Shown: piece by piece, positions 8,389-17,706 of the stretch
Numbering within the stretch: the stretch's first letter is position 1
How the letters are laid out: each line of letters opens with the position of its first letter
Assembly (NCBI RefSeq): GCF_002834295.1
Contig: NZ_PISP01000002.1
Location: 186,001 to 250,000 of the forward strand
From: Rhodohalobacter barkolensis
Lineage (GTDB): Bacteria; Bacteroidota; Rhodothermia; Balneolales; Balneolaceae
DNA: 64,000 nucleotides
Direction of reading: 5' to 3'
Notes under the pieces: generated by a model
Seen by the model: only the letters and a program-made list of their open reading frames with translations
Databases searched by the model: none
Told to the model about the DNA's origin: nothing
Position numbers and translations under genes: made by a program

Positions 8389-9198
8389 TTACTCACCGCC
8401 GGCAGCTTCCAGAGATACAGTATCAATCACTGTTGTGTCTGGAGCGGATACTTCAATGTTTGAGATTACGGTCGAATTGAAATCTTCACTGCTTGGTTTC
8501 ACTGAAATCTGGTATGATCCGGATTGCAAACCGATGATAAGGAAGTCTCCTTCGTCGGAAGCCTGGGTACCGCCTAATGTGTCATCATCAGATATGGCAT
8601 AAACCCACGGAAGAGCTTCTGCAGGCTCTATGGCCCCACCGATTGCCCCTGTTTGTGCAAGGTTAACGGCTTTGATCACTGGTTTTAAGTTGAATCTTCC
8701 GGAGTTCCCCGCTTTCACAATCGATCGCGAAGCATCAAAATCAAGCAGAAGTGTGTAGGAGCTGCCGCCCTCTATCTCTGCATCGAGTTGTAATTTTAGT
8801 CCGGATTGCTGAGCACTTGGTGTAGATAAGTGGTGAGTTTCGCCATTGATAACCAACTCATTTTGATCGCCCAGAATGAGCCGCATTTGGTTATAGGAGC
8901 CGGGTTCCAGTTCAGCCTCACCCAATATTTCATAGTTTCCATTTGTGAGTTCAAGCAGGTTTAAACGAACAGGCTGATCATTAATGGTTCTCCATCCATT
9001 ATCTTCTTCTTCGGCATCGGACTGTTTGTGCACGCGCACTTCCTGAACATCAATCCAAACCTCTTCATAATCACCCGGTGCATCGGTTAACAGCACTTTC
9101 ATTGTGCCTGGCTCGTTCGATAGATCGCTGGATAAATCGCAGGATGCGAACAGAAATATTCCCGCAATTATCATAGATATTGTACTTAGTAATCTCAT
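8389..9198 (-). CDS. DUF4382 lipoprotein with carboxypeptidase-regulatory-like tail
   Basis: Predicted lipoprotein of 269 residues. The signal peptide MRLLSTISMIIAGIFLFASC ends in a lipobox with Cys20. Residues about 30-165 match the DUF4382 pattern: GTMKVLLTDAPGDYEEVWIDVQEVRVH, then LLELTNGNYEILGEAELEPGSYNQMRLIL. The C-terminal ~85 residues (GGAIEPAEALPWVYAISDD ... GDFLIIGLQSGSYQISVKPS) look like a carboxypeptidase regulatory-like beta-sandwich. The function of DUF4382 is not established; surface or periplasmic binding is a guess. It is transcribed alone, with its own terminator. Confidence 0.85.
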   Translation of the reverse strand: MRLLSTISMIIAGIFLFASCDLSSDLSNEPGTMKVLLTDAPGDYEEVWIDVQEVRVHKQSDAEEEDNGWRTINDQPVRLNLLELTNGNYEILGEAELEPGSYNQMRLILGDQNELVINGETHHLSTPSAQQSGLKLQLDAEIEGGSSYTLLLDFDASRSIVKAGNSGRFNLKPVIKAVNLAQTGAIGGAIEPAEALPWVYAISDDDTLGGTQASDEGDFLIIGLQSGSYQISVKPSSEDFNSTVISNIEVSAPDTTVIDTVSLEAAGGE

Positions 9199-9330
9199 CT
9201 TTTTACTCTCAATTTTGTTTGTATTTTGACGTCGGTTCAGTCTATTTTAGGTTCTCTTTATAAAAAATGTTCCATTTGTCGATATAGTTTCATCGTTTGA
9301 AACTGAAATTTAATCTTGAAAAACAATAAA

Positions 9331-9576
9331 ATGAAGACGATAGCTCAATTAACGTATATACCTCTTTACTCTGAACATCCAAAAGAACAGGTTCAGGATT
9401 TACTCGAATTTGTAGCTCAGCATGATGTTGAGGTAGATGTAAACTATCTGTCAACAAGTATAAAAGGCGATACCGACATTGTATTTGAAGTGATTCGTGA
9501 AGTATACGATTCAATGACGCTCGAAGGCCAGAAGTTCAGATTTCATGTTGAGCTATTAAGTCCTACGGCTGAATAG
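9331..9576 (+). CDS. Thiamine-binding-like protein (MTH1187/YkoF fold)
   Basis: Small cytoplasmic protein of 81 residues from ATG 9331 (a TTG at 9316 would add five). The pattern of a hydrophobic strand ending in IPLYS, a helix, VDVNYLSTSIKGDTDIVFEVIREVYDSM, then a last strand FRFHVELLS resembles the MTH1187/YkoF ferredoxin-like family. In that family the conserved T-x-I-x-G-D-x-D-x-V-F-E core contacts thiamine-like ligands. No TPP riboswitch is visible upstream and no thiamine genes are nearby, so the ligand is inferred by family only. Confidence 0.7.
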   Translation: MKTIAQLTYIPLYSEHPKEQVQDLLEFVAQHDVEVDVNYLSTSIKGDTDIVFEVIREVYDSMTLEGQKFRFHVELLSPTAE

Positions 9577-9623
9577 ATAATTTTCGGTAGTAGTAGGTTT
9601 TTTTAGCCATCAAACCAAAGCCG

Positions 9624-9653
9624 TTTCAGGGTTCATGTCTTAGGTTATATTTG
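9624..9653 (+). promoter_or_regulatory. Possible lepA promoter
   Basis: TATATTTG (9646-9653) fits TAnnTTTG exactly. The -33 position has TTT rather than TTG. It is the only such match in the 185-base gap before lepA and would give a 5' leader of about 100 bases. Tentative. Confidence 0.3.
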
Positions 9654-9761
9654 TTGTATGTTCAAAATGCCGGAGAGAGACATATAACAATTAAATGCAA
9701 TGACCGTTTAAGCTTTGTATATTTAGGGCTGATTAATTTTTAGCATTTTCTATCCATCTGT

Positions 9762-11561
9762 ATGAATAACATTCGCAATTTTTGCATTATCGCACACATT
9801 GATCACGGTAAATCCACGCTGGCCGACCGTCTGCTTGAACGGACAGGAACTATCAGCGAAAGAGAGATGCAGGAGCAGGTTCTGGATGATATGGATCTGG
9901 AACGTGAGCGTGGCATTACGATTAAAAGTCATGCCATACGAATGGATTATATACGGCCGAATGATGAGGTCTATACATTCAATTTAATTGATACTCCCGG
10001 TCACGTGGATTTCGCTTATGAGGTATCCCGTGCGCTCAAGGCATGTGAAGGTGCACTTCTTGTAGTAGATGCGGCCCAGGGGATTGAAGCTCAAACAATT
10101 TCTAATCTCTATCAGGCGATTGATCAAAATCTGGAAATTGTACCCGTTCTGAATAAAATTGATTTACCCGGTGCCGATCCCGAAGGAGTAGGGCAGCAAA
10201 TTGTAGACCTGATCGGTTGTGATCCGGATGAAATTATTAAAGTATCCGGCAAGACAGGTGAGGGAGTTGATGGACTTCTTGAGGCCATAGTTGAACGGAT
10301 TCCGGGTCCTACCCGGGAAGAAGACAAACCATTGAAAGCCCTTATTTTCGACTCAATATTTAACACCTACAGGGGATCCATTGCCTACGTTAGGGTGATG
10401 GAAGGCACGCTCAAAAAAGGTGATCCTATTCTTTTCATGGCAACCGGAAAAGAGTATGATGCTGAAGAGATTGGCTATCTGAAATTGAAAAAAGAGCCGG
10501 TGAAAGAGCTGAAGGCCGGAGACGTGGGATATGTAATTGGGAGTGTGAAATCTCTGCAGGATGCAAAGGTGGGTGATACCATTACTCATCAGAAGAAGCG
10601 GGCCGAGAAAGCCATTCCGGGTTATAAAGAAGTGAAGCCAATGGTTTTTAGCGGAATTTTCCCAACCAGTTCCGAAGATTTTGAAGATCTGCGAGCTGCA
10701 CTTGAGAAATTACAACTAAATGATGCGTCGCTGACCTATCAACCGGAGACATCTAAAGCGCTTGGATTTGGGTTCCGTGCAGGATTCCTCGGATTGCTTC
10801 ATATGGAAATTGTTCAGGAGCGTCTCGACAGAGAATTCAATATCGATATCATCACCACCGTACCCAACGTTCAGTACGAAGTAGATACCGAGGAAGGAAA
10901 TCGTATTGAGGTGGATAACCCAAGTGATATGCCGGCCGCCGGAGATATCGAAAAAGTTTGGGAGCCATACATTAAAGCAAGTATAATAACACCGGCTGAG
11001 TTTATCGGGCCGATAATGAAGCTATGCCAGGAGCGTCGCGGTGTGTATGTGAATCAACACTTTATGCAAAATAACCGTGTTGAGATTACCTATGAACTTC
11101 CAATGGCCGAAGTGGTATTTGATTTTTACGATAAGCTCAAGAGCGGAACCCGCGGATATGCATCTTTAGACTATGAATTTATTGAATACCGTAAAGGTGA
11201 CTTGGTGCGTTTAGATATTTTATTAAACGGGGAACCTGTGGATGCACTCTCAAGTATAACCCACAGAGATAAAGCCTATTATCAAGGCAGAAAAGTGTGC
11301 GCTAAGCTGAAGGAGTTGATACCCCGGCAACAGTTTGAAGTGGCTGTACAAGCTGCCATCGGTTCGCGCGTTATAGCCCGTGATACAATCCGTGCACTGC
11401 GTAAAGATGTTACGGCTAAATGCTATGGCGGTGACATCTCCCGTAAACGAAAATTGATTGAAAAACAGAAGGAAGGTAAAAAGCGAATGAAGCAGGTTGG
11501 TTCTGTGGATATTCCTCAGGAAGCCTTTCTTGCCGTTTTATCTATGGACGACGAAGATTAA
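9762..11561 (+). CDS. lepA: Elongation factor 4 (LepA)
   Basis: Ribosome-associated GTPase that back-translocates or remodels stalled ribosomes. It has 599 residues, full length. G motifs: [14 protein letters not shown] (G1), RGITIK (G2), DTPGHVDF (G3), NKIDLPGA (G4). The LepA-specific C-terminal domain ends [22 protein letters not shown]. It heads a tight run with the secreted protein at 11573 and lepB at 12157, with gaps of 11 and 14 bases, so the three are probably cotranscribed. LepA next to lepB is a classic arrangement. Confidence 0.98.
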   Translation: MNNIRNFCIIAHIDHGKSTLADRLLERTGTISEREMQEQVLDDMDLERERGITIKSHAIRMDYIRPNDEVYTFNLIDTPGHVDFAYEVSRALKACEGALLVVDAAQGIEAQTISNLYQAIDQNLEIVPVLNKIDLPGADPEGVGQQIVDLIGCDPDEIIKVSGKTGEGVDGLLEAIVERIPGPTREEDKPLKALIFDSIFNTYRGSIAYVRVMEGTLKKGDPILFMATGKEYDAEEIGYLKLKKEPVKELKAGDVGYVIGSVKSLQDAKVGDTITHQKKRAEKAIPGYKEVKPMVFSGIFPTSSEDFEDLRAALEKLQLNDASLTYQPETSKALGFGFRAGFLGLLHMEIVQERLDREFNIDIITTVPNVQYEVDTEEGNRIEVDNPSDMPAAGDIEKVWEPYIKASIITPAEFIGPIMKLCQERRGVYVNQHFMQNNRVEITYELPMAEVVFDFYDKLKSGTRGYASLDYEFIEYRKGDLVRLDILLNGEPVDALSSITHRDKAYYQGRKVCAKLKELIPRQQFEVAVQAAIGSRVIARDTIRALRKDVTAKCYGGDISRKRKLIEKQKEGKKRMKQVGSVDIPQEAFLAVLSMDDED

Positions 11562-11572
11562 CACAGATTTCT

Positions 11573-12142
11573 ATGAAAAAAATTATTTTAGTTCTTTTCC
11601 TCGCACTTCTTAGTGTTGACGTTTATGCTCAATTTGAGGATCCTGAAATCCGGAAGGTAGATCACTCCGAAAGAGCTCAGTTCGAGGATCGTTTTGCTGA
11701 TATCAGCTGGACCGGACAGGGGCTTTACAATCCTATCACAATCGACAGAATTCCTACAGTAGAACTACGCTCAAGATTGCAGGCTGTATTTGGCGACCCG
11801 ACACAGAAGATCGGAGATTTGATAAACGAGCGAAACTTCAGACCGGCAAAAGCTGTACAGTTCGAGTATTGGTTTATTATTGACGGAGAGATGCCGTTGA
11901 TGATTCTGGATCTGGATGGCCCATTTGAGAATGGGTTGGTTTATGTAGGGGCGAGTCGCTACATCGATATGATGCCTCAGGTGAAGCGAATATTAAACCG
12001 AATGCTCATGAATGAAGCAGGCGATTTAGAATCTTTCAGTGATTATTTTTACTCTCCTGAAAGGGATCAATGGTATCTGGTGGAGTATCAGGATGGTGAA
12101 TTTGCGCACGAAGCTATAGACAGACCAAGTAATTTCAATTAA
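11573..12142 (+). CDS. Secreted protein of unknown function between lepA and lepB
   Basis: 189 residues with a clear signal peptide (MKKIILVLFLALLSVDVYAQ, cleavage after Ala-Gln-type site near residue 19). I do not recognise the mature domain. It is acidic and single-domain, with a strand-rich middle (VQFEYWFIIDGEMPLMILDLDGP, then LVYVGASRYIDMMPQVKRIL) and no repeats or cysteines. The start lies 11 bases after the lepA stop, and lepB starts 14 bases after its own stop. Its export and its place in the lepA-lepB unit suggest a role in the envelope, but nothing shows what. It may be lineage-specific. Confidence 0.85.
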   Translation: MKKIILVLFLALLSVDVYAQFEDPEIRKVDHSERAQFEDRFADISWTGQGLYNPITIDRIPTVELRSRLQAVFGDPTQKIGDLINERNFRPAKAVQFEYWFIIDGEMPLMILDLDGPFENGLVYVGASRYIDMMPQVKRILNRMLMNEAGDLESFSDYFYSPERDQWYLVEYQDGEFAHEAIDRPSNFN

Positions 12143-12156
12143 TACAGTAAAAACCG

Positions 12157-13254
12157 TTGGCAAGAAGAAAAGAATCTAAAAAAAAATCCCGTTTTTGGGA
12201 AAGTTCAAAAAAATCCGATAAAGAAAACCCAATGGACGCGAAAGCCAAACATTGGGCAAGAGAGTGGCTGGATGCATTCCTATGGGCGGCAATTGCAGCG
12301 ATTATTTTACGAACGTTTTTCTTTGGGGCGTACAGAATTCCTACTCCGAGTATGGAGAAAACCCTTCTAACCGGTGATTTTTTGATCGTGACCAAACTTG
12401 CCTACGGTCCGCGTACACCGATGACTCTGTCGATCCCGTTTACGGATATCTATCTGCCGGGAGTCAATTTGCCATGGACTCGAATTCCGGGTTATTCCGA
12501 GATTGATCGTAATGATATTGTCGTTTTCAACTATCCGGTGGATATTGGTCCGGTTTCAACGAAAACCAATTATATCAAACGGGCTGTCGGGGTTCCGGGC
12601 GACAGGCTGAAAATTGAGGAAAAGCTTCTTTATGTAAATGGTGAGCCGGCAGAGTCGTACGATACATTAATGTACAACTACAGGGTTCAAACCCGCGAAA
12701 GGATCAGGCTGAGCCCTGCTAAAGTTCGGGAAGCCGGAGGTGATATACTTCAGTCCAACAATGGTACTTCCATCATAAATATGACGCCGGATGTAGCAGA
12801 TGAGATGAGTAACTGGTCAGAAATTCAAAATGTTGAGTTCTTTATTTTACCTGACGATTACGATGAATTCAGTCGTCGTCCCTTCAGCTTTTCAGATGGG
12901 TTTGTCAATCATGATAATATGGAGGAGTTTACAATTCCGTATGAGGGACAGGAGATTGAGCTTACTTCTGAAAACTGGCATCTTTACAAAGATGTGATGG
13001 AGCGTTACGAGCGAAATGATATCCAGAAAAACGGAGACCAATTTGTCATCAACGGAGAGGAAACCAATCGGTATACCATCAAAAAAGATTACTATTTCAT
13101 GATGGGCGACAATCGGGATGACAGTGAGGATAGTCGTTACTGGGGTTTTGTCCCGGAAGATCATGTGATCGGAAAAGCCGGAATGATCTACTTCTCGTGG
13201 GACGGTGAACGATGGTTGCCAAGATTCAGCCGCCTGTTCAATTTGATTCACTAA
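12157..13254 (+). CDS. lepB: Signal peptidase I
   Basis: Membrane-bound S26 peptidase that removes signal peptides at the inner membrane. It has 365 residues from TTG 12157; the alternative ATG at 12232 would drop a basic N-terminal tail of 25 residues. One membrane segment spans about 38-55. The catalytic dyad is Ser65 in RIPTPSMEKTLLTGDF and Lys141 in NYIKRAVGVPGD. The late box GDNRDDSEDSRYWGFVP is present. An insert of about 120 residues between Lys and this box is larger than in Proteobacteria and is common in Bacteroidota enzymes. Confidence 0.95.
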   Translation: MARRKESKKKSRFWESSKKSDKENPMDAKAKHWAREWLDAFLWAAIAAIILRTFFFGAYRIPTPSMEKTLLTGDFLIVTKLAYGPRTPMTLSIPFTDIYLPGVNLPWTRIPGYSEIDRNDIVVFNYPVDIGPVSTKTNYIKRAVGVPGDRLKIEEKLLYVNGEPAESYDTLMYNYRVQTRERIRLSPAKVREAGGDILQSNNGTSIINMTPDVADEMSNWSEIQNVEFFILPDDYDEFSRRPFSFSDGFVNHDNMEEFTIPYEGQEIELTSENWHLYKDVMERYERNDIQKNGDQFVINGEETNRYTIKKDYYFMMGDNRDDSEDSRYWGFVPEDHVIGKAGMIYFSWDGERWLPRFSRLFNLIH

Positions 13255-13256
13255 TT

Positions 13257-13305
13257 ATTAGGTATTAAGTATCGGGTATTGAGTAGTAGGTACTTGAGTT
13301 TCAGG
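13257..13305. repeat. Degenerate heptad repeat after lepB
   Basis: Seven consecutive 7-base units: ATTAGGT, ATTAAGT, ATCGGGT, ATTGAGT, AGTAGGT, ACTTGAG, TTTCAGG. Rephased they read TATTAAG, TATCGGG, TATTGAG and so on, the same units as at 1157-1238. The run starts two bases after the lepB stop and stops 18 bases before the perfect array. Confidence 0.7.
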
Positions 13306-13322
13306 GATAAAATCAAAAACTT

Positions 13323-13418
13323 ACCTGAGACCTGAGACCTGAGACCTGAGACCTGAGACCTGAGACCTGAGACCTGAGACCTGAGACCTGAGACCTGAGA
13401 CCTGAGACCTGAGACCTG
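13323..13418. repeat. 13-copy perfect heptamer array ACCTGAG after rlmN
   Basis: Thirteen uninterrupted ACCTGAG units (13323-13413) plus a partial one, ending directly against the rlmN stop codon (13419-13421). On the rlmN strand this is CTCAGGT, which rephases to TCTCAGG. There are no spacers, so it is not CRISPR. The copies are identical while the neighbouring array is diverged, which suggests recent expansion by slippage. Copy number probably varies between strains. Confidence 0.95.
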
Positions 13419-14534
13419 CTACGCCTTAGCAAGGCTCTTTCCTTTCTCTTGTCCTTCGCGAATTGCCAGCTGACCGCATCCGGCGTCAATATCATCACCA
13501 CGGCTTCTTCGAACGGTTGCTGTTACCCCTTGATCCGTTAATGTTTTCATGAACTTATTCAGCCGTTCTTCCCTGGCTCGCTTTAAAGCTACTCCTGCCA
13601 CATTGTTATACATGATGATATTTACCTTAGAAGGCACCCATCGTGCAATTTTCACCAGGTTGTGAGCGTCTTGCGGGGAATCATTAAACTCATCAAATAA
13701 TAGGTACTCGTAAGTAAGAGGCTGTTCAGTTTTCATGAAGTGATATTTTACAGCTTCTTCGAGTTTTTCCAGATTTAATGACTCATTGATCGGCATAATC
13801 TCATCCCGCTTTTTGTCGTCGGCGGCATGAAGAGAAATGGCTAGATTTGTTCCGATTTCTTCATCGGCAAGCTGTTTGATCTGCTTGGTAAGCCCAACGG
13901 TAGAAATAGTGATTCTACGCGGAGAGAGATCGATTCCGAGCGGATCAGAGATGATTCGTGCAGATTCAACAACGGCTTTGTAGTTATGAAGCGGTTCGCC
14001 CATCCCCATGTAAACAATGTTGGTGATCTTTTTATCAAAGCGCTCTTCCGTTAACTCATTGATAATCTGAACCTGATCTACGATCTCTCCGTGTGTTAAA
14101 CTCCGGAAGTATCCCATTTTACCTGTTGCGCAAAATGAACACCCAAACATACACCCCACCTGAGATGACACACAAACCGTTAAGCGGTTGGCCGCTCCAT
14201 CCGGATAAAAGTCGGGGATCATCACGGCCTCTACTTTGTAGGCATTTGGATCGTCGAGCTCAAAGAGGAATTTGATGGTTCCATCACTTGATTCCTGTTT
14301 ACTGTGAACTTTAATTTTTTTTACTTCGGCGATCTCATCCAGTTTTGCCCTGAGATCTTTGGACAGATTGGTCATCTCATCAAAGGAAGAAACACCCTTT
14401 TGGTAGAGCCACTGAAAAACCTGATCGGATCGGTATCCGGCCAGGCCAAGCTCTTCCAGAAACGTAGAGAGTTCTGCTTTTGTGAGAGATTTAAGATCTG
14501 TCTTTAACTGAGTATCGGTCTTCACTTTTGTCAT
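13419..14534 (-). CDS. rlmN: 23S rRNA/tRNA adenine-C2 methyltransferase RlmN
   Basis: Radical SAM enzyme that methylates C2 of A2503 in 23S rRNA and A37 of some tRNAs. It has 371 residues. The iron-sulfur cluster motif is CMFGCSFC (Cys128, 132, 135), preceded by the family CVSSQVG. MGMGEPLHNY and RRITISTVGL (SAM site) follow. The C-terminal GDDIDAGCGQLA carries the Cys of the methyl-transfer pair. The stop abuts the heptamer array. No partner genes are evident. Confidence 0.97.
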   Translation of the reverse strand: MTKVKTDTQLKTDLKSLTKAELSTFLEELGLAGYRSDQVFQWLYQKGVSSFDEMTNLSKDLRAKLDEIAEVKKIKVHSKQESSDGTIKFLFELDDPNAYKVEAVMIPDFYPDGAANRLTVCVSSQVGCMFGCSFCATGKMGYFRSLTHGEIVDQVQIINELTEERFDKKITNIVYMGMGEPLHNYKAVVESARIISDPLGIDLSPRRITISTVGLTKQIKQLADEEIGTNLAISLHAADDKKRDEIMPINESLNLEKLEEAVKYHFMKTEQPLTYEYLLFDEFNDSPQDAHNLVKIARWVPSKVNIIMYNNVAGVALKRAREERLNKFMKTLTDQGVTATVRRSRGDDIDAGCGQLAIREGQEKGKSLAKA

Positions 14535-14580
14535 AGCCTTAAAGGTACGAACAAAGTGATGGAAATGACACCCTGAGGGA

Positions 14581-15831
14581 TTAGAATCGTGGATTTACAA
14601 TATTATTGTAGATGGACCCAAAGGTGTAGGAGAGTCCAAAAGAGATACTGTAATCGAAAGAAGTTGGCCGCTGGCCGCCACTGATAATGTTGGTCGGATC
14701 ATCCGGGTCTATGGCCCCTTCAAGAGAAAGCTGGTCGTTTATGACACGATATCGGCCGGAAAGGCTTACAGAAAGTCCTCGCATAATTCTGATATTGAAT
14801 GAAGGATTGACTTCAAACCGGTTGATGGCAGTGTCGTGAAAGTAGTTCATGCCCGAGACCCGGATATCAATGCGGCCCCAACGTTGGTCATAGCGCAACC
14901 TGGTAGAGAGCTCATGAGACATGATTAACTCAGAATCTTTTCCAAAAACGGTTGTGTTGTAGTATCGACGATAACTGGGTGTTAACTGATATTGAACAAT
15001 AAACCGCCGTTCCTGAAATTCATTATAGGGAAAAAAGTTGTATTCAAAAGCCGGAGCTACATAGGCATGCAAGGCAATATTGTTCGTTCTGTTAAATTGA
15101 GCACTGGTAAAAAGAGCAATCGTTGAGTGATCACTGAGGCTGTATCCAGCCATTTGCCAGTAATTTCCCCAATCACGATTAATATTCAGGGTTCCGCTTG
15201 AAACATCCAGCGTTCTTCTTCGGATTTCACCTCGAGCCCGAGCTCTAATTTTCCAGGTATGCGTGGTTCGTTCTGCTTCAAGGCCTGTGTAAAATCCAAA
15301 ATTCGTTTCAGAAGATTGTCCGTTCAGGTTGGAGCGAACATTCACATCAAAAACCCAGCTGTTCCAGGGATCTTCGATCTCCTCGTCATCATCACTTACG
15401 TCCGTTTCCGGAGCTTCATAGAAAATATCCATAGAGCGTACTGCAACGGTGTTGGTGACATAAGGCATCAACCCAATTTTTATATACCGGTTGAGACCTA
15501 TCCTTCGTTCGTCATTCGAATCGGTGCTGGATGAAACATAGCGAAGTGTATCCATTCGTCCCTCTTCGGGACCAATTTCTGAAAAGATAAGTGTATATTC
15601 CCGTCCGCCTCCACCCGTAGGCAGATCGTTAATCAAAAGATAAATAGAAGCGTCATCCTGATCACGAACATAATTCACAAACGTGATGTTTGATCGTATA
15701 TAGGAGATATCACACGATCCACAATCCAGATAGACGTTGGGGATTGGAGCCAATCGGTCCGAACTTTGAGCCGAAAGGGAAGTCGTGAGCAATATCAATA
15801 AGCAGACGGCAGCAAATAAGTAGCGGAACAC
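14581..15831 (-). CDS. Outer-membrane beta-barrel-like protein, function unknown
   Basis: 416 residues with a signal peptide (MFRYLFAAVCLLILLTTSLSAQ). Residues about 25-140 form a soluble domain with a CGSC pair and a DQDDASIYLLINDLPTGGGGREYTLIF stretch. A short acidic linker (VSDDDEEIEDP) follows. The remaining ~260 residues alternate polar and hydrophobic residues with many Tyr/Arg and end in a terminal Phe (NPRF), as expected for a barrel. I do not recognise a named family. It is divergent from the potassium channel gene and 46 bases downstream of rlmN on the same strand. Confidence 0.75.
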   Translation of the reverse strand: MFRYLFAAVCLLILLTTSLSAQSSDRLAPIPNVYLDCGSCDISYIRSNITFVNYVRDQDDASIYLLINDLPTGGGGREYTLIFSEIGPEEGRMDTLRYVSSSTDSNDERRIGLNRYIKIGLMPYVTNTVAVRSMDIFYEAPETDVSDDDEEIEDPWNSWVFDVNVRSNLNGQSSETNFGFYTGLEAERTTHTWKIRARARGEIRRRTLDVSSGTLNINRDWGNYWQMAGYSLSDHSTIALFTSAQFNRTNNIALHAYVAPAFEYNFFPYNEFQERRFIVQYQLTPSYRRYYNTTVFGKDSELIMSHELSTRLRYDQRWGRIDIRVSGMNYFHDTAINRFEVNPSFNIRIMRGLSVSLSGRYRVINDQLSLEGAIDPDDPTNIISGGQRPTSFDYSISFGLSYTFGSIYNNIVNPRF

Positions 15832-15999
15832 AGAATTAGATTAAAATATTAGGCTTTCATTGAAGCACTCAAAAGTAATCATTTAAAGGGATGAATTTCC
15901 AATTAATTCAGAATTGATTTGCAAAAAGAGGTTATAGATTTAGCTGTATTTTCCTTTTTTTAAATAGATTAAAACAATCAATAACAAAAAAGACTCCAT

Positions 16000-17697
16000 T
16001 TGAAGTTTTTAGGATCTCAACTCTCTTACTTTTTTGCCAACAGGCGTACGAAGACAAACGTAAAGAAACTACTGAAGTTTGTGGGTGTTCTATTCCTGAT
16101 GTATGTAGCATACTCCATAACATTCCATTATGTGGCGATGTATGAGGGGCAGGATCATACGTGGTTAACCGGTTTCTATTGGGTGATTGTGACTATGTCT
16201 ACTCTCGGCTTTGGTGATATTGTATTTACCACAGATGTGGGGCGGGCCTTTTCTATGTTGGTGCTATTTTCCGGAGTACTTTTTTTGCTGGTGATGCTCC
16301 CTTTCACATTTATTGAGTTTTTCTATGCACCCTGGATGAAAGCTCAAAATCAGGCCCGTGCACCAAAAAGGTTGGAGGAGGAGACATTCGGCCATGTTGT
16401 GATTACGAATTTAAATGCTGTAACGGAAGCACTCATTGCGAAGTTGAAATCTTATAAAATAGATTATGTGCTACTGGAACCCGACCTCCAAAAAGCTCTG
16501 GATTTGTCAGATTTGGATTATAAAGTGGTGAATCTGGATCCAACAGATTACGATACCTATAACCGTCTTTTTATTAAGAATGCCTCGATGTTGGTTGCCG
16601 CAGATTCTGACACCATTAATACCAACGTCACTTTCACAGCGAGGGAGTTCAGCGATAACATCAATATTGTGGCAACTGCCAATTCCGAAGACTCTGTTGA
16701 TGTACTTAAACTGGCAGGTGCTAACAATGTGCTTCAGATGGGCGATATTTTGGGAAGAGCTCTCGCGCGAAGAACATTGGGAGGCAATGCAAGAGTGCAT
16801 GTAATTGGGCATATCGACAACCTTGTGATTGGCGAAGTTACCGTAAAGGAGACCCCGCTGATCGGCAAAACGCTAAAAGAAAGTAAGTTGCGCGAAAGCC
16901 TGGGAGTAAATGTTGTAGGGATTTGGGAAAGAGGGAAATTTATTCATCCCGAGCCGGATACGATGATTAAAAGTAAAAGTGTTTTGGTATTGGCGGGTAC
17001 TGTGGAGCACCTCAGAAAGTATGACGAAGTAATGAGTATTTATAACGTTTCGGACGCTCCGGTTGTAATTATTGGTGCGGGCAGAGTTGGCCGAGCCGCA
17101 GCCAGAAGTATGGACGACCGTCAGATTGACTACAGAATCATTGATAAGAATCCGGATCGAATACAAACACACGACAACGGTAAATATATTCTGGGAGACG
17201 CCGCCGATTTGAGTGTGTTGAAAAAAGCAGGACTTGAAAATGCCCACTCGGTATTGATTACGACTCACGATGATGATGTAAATATCTACCTGACGATTTA
17301 TTGCCGGCAGCTGAAACCCGACTTGGAAATCATCAGTAGAGCCACGTACGAAAGGAATGTGAATACCATGCATCGTGCGGGAGCAGATTTTGTGATGTCG
17401 TATGCCTCGATGGGAGCCGGGTCAATCTTTAATATACTCGAAGATAAGGATGTGATTATGCTGGCTGAAGGGTTGAATATTTTCAATTATCAAGTGGATA
17501 GTAAGCTCTCCGGAATATCACTACTTGAGTCAAACATCCGGCAAAAAACCGGATGTACAGTCATAGCGGTAAACTGCAAGAATGAGGAAATGTTGGTAAA
17601 TCCTCCACCTGAAAGAGTATTAGAAAAGGATGATGAAATAGTACTAATTGGTTCCAGTGAAGGTGAAAAACGGTTCACCAATAACTTTCTGGATTAA
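16000..17697 (+). CDS. Potassium channel protein with two RCK (TrkA-N/TrkA-C) modules
   Basis: Inner-membrane two-helix K+ channel fused to a double cytoplasmic gating region, 565 residues from TTG 16000. There is no nearby ATG; the next Met is inside TM1. TM1 spans about 24-42, then a pore helix and selectivity filter TLGFGD (68-73; GFG in place of the commoner GYG), then TM2 about 82-104. It is followed by TrkA-N (about 126-245), TrkA-C (about 255-345), a second TrkA-N with the glycine-rich IIGAGRVGRAAA (about 352) and a second TrkA-C to the end. It converges on trkH, 9 bases apart, making a potassium block. Confidence 0.9.
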   Translation: MKFLGSQLSYFFANRRTKTNVKKLLKFVGVLFLMYVAYSITFHYVAMYEGQDHTWLTGFYWVIVTMSTLGFGDIVFTTDVGRAFSMLVLFSGVLFLLVMLPFTFIEFFYAPWMKAQNQARAPKRLEEETFGHVVITNLNAVTEALIAKLKSYKIDYVLLEPDLQKALDLSDLDYKVVNLDPTDYDTYNRLFIKNASMLVAADSDTINTNVTFTAREFSDNINIVATANSEDSVDVLKLAGANNVLQMGDILGRALARRTLGGNARVHVIGHIDNLVIGEVTVKETPLIGKTLKESKLRESLGVNVVGIWERGKFIHPEPDTMIKSKSVLVLAGTVEHLRKYDEVMSIYNVSDAPVVIIGAGRVGRAAARSMDDRQIDYRIIDKNPDRIQTHDNGKYILGDAADLSVLKKAGLENAHSVLITTHDDDVNIYLTIYCRQLKPDLEIISRATYERNVNTMHRAGADFVMSYASMGAGSIFNILEDKDVIMLAEGLNIFNYQVDSKLSGISLLESNIRQKTGCTVIAVNCKNEEMLVNPPPERVLEKDDEIVLIGSSEGEKRFTNNFLD

Positions 17698-17706
17698 AAG
17701 TAATGG

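Noticed and set aside
9199-9330. TPP riboswitch before the thiamine-binding-like gene
   Set aside because: No CTGAGA-type core or conserved thi-box pairing was seen.
13323-13418. CRISPR-like array
   Set aside because: Seven-base units without spacers; simple tandem repeat, and no cas genes.
13313-13501. Minus-strand frame encoding SQVSGLR repeats
   Set aside because: It is only the heptamer array read as protein, joined to an out-of-frame piece of rlmN.
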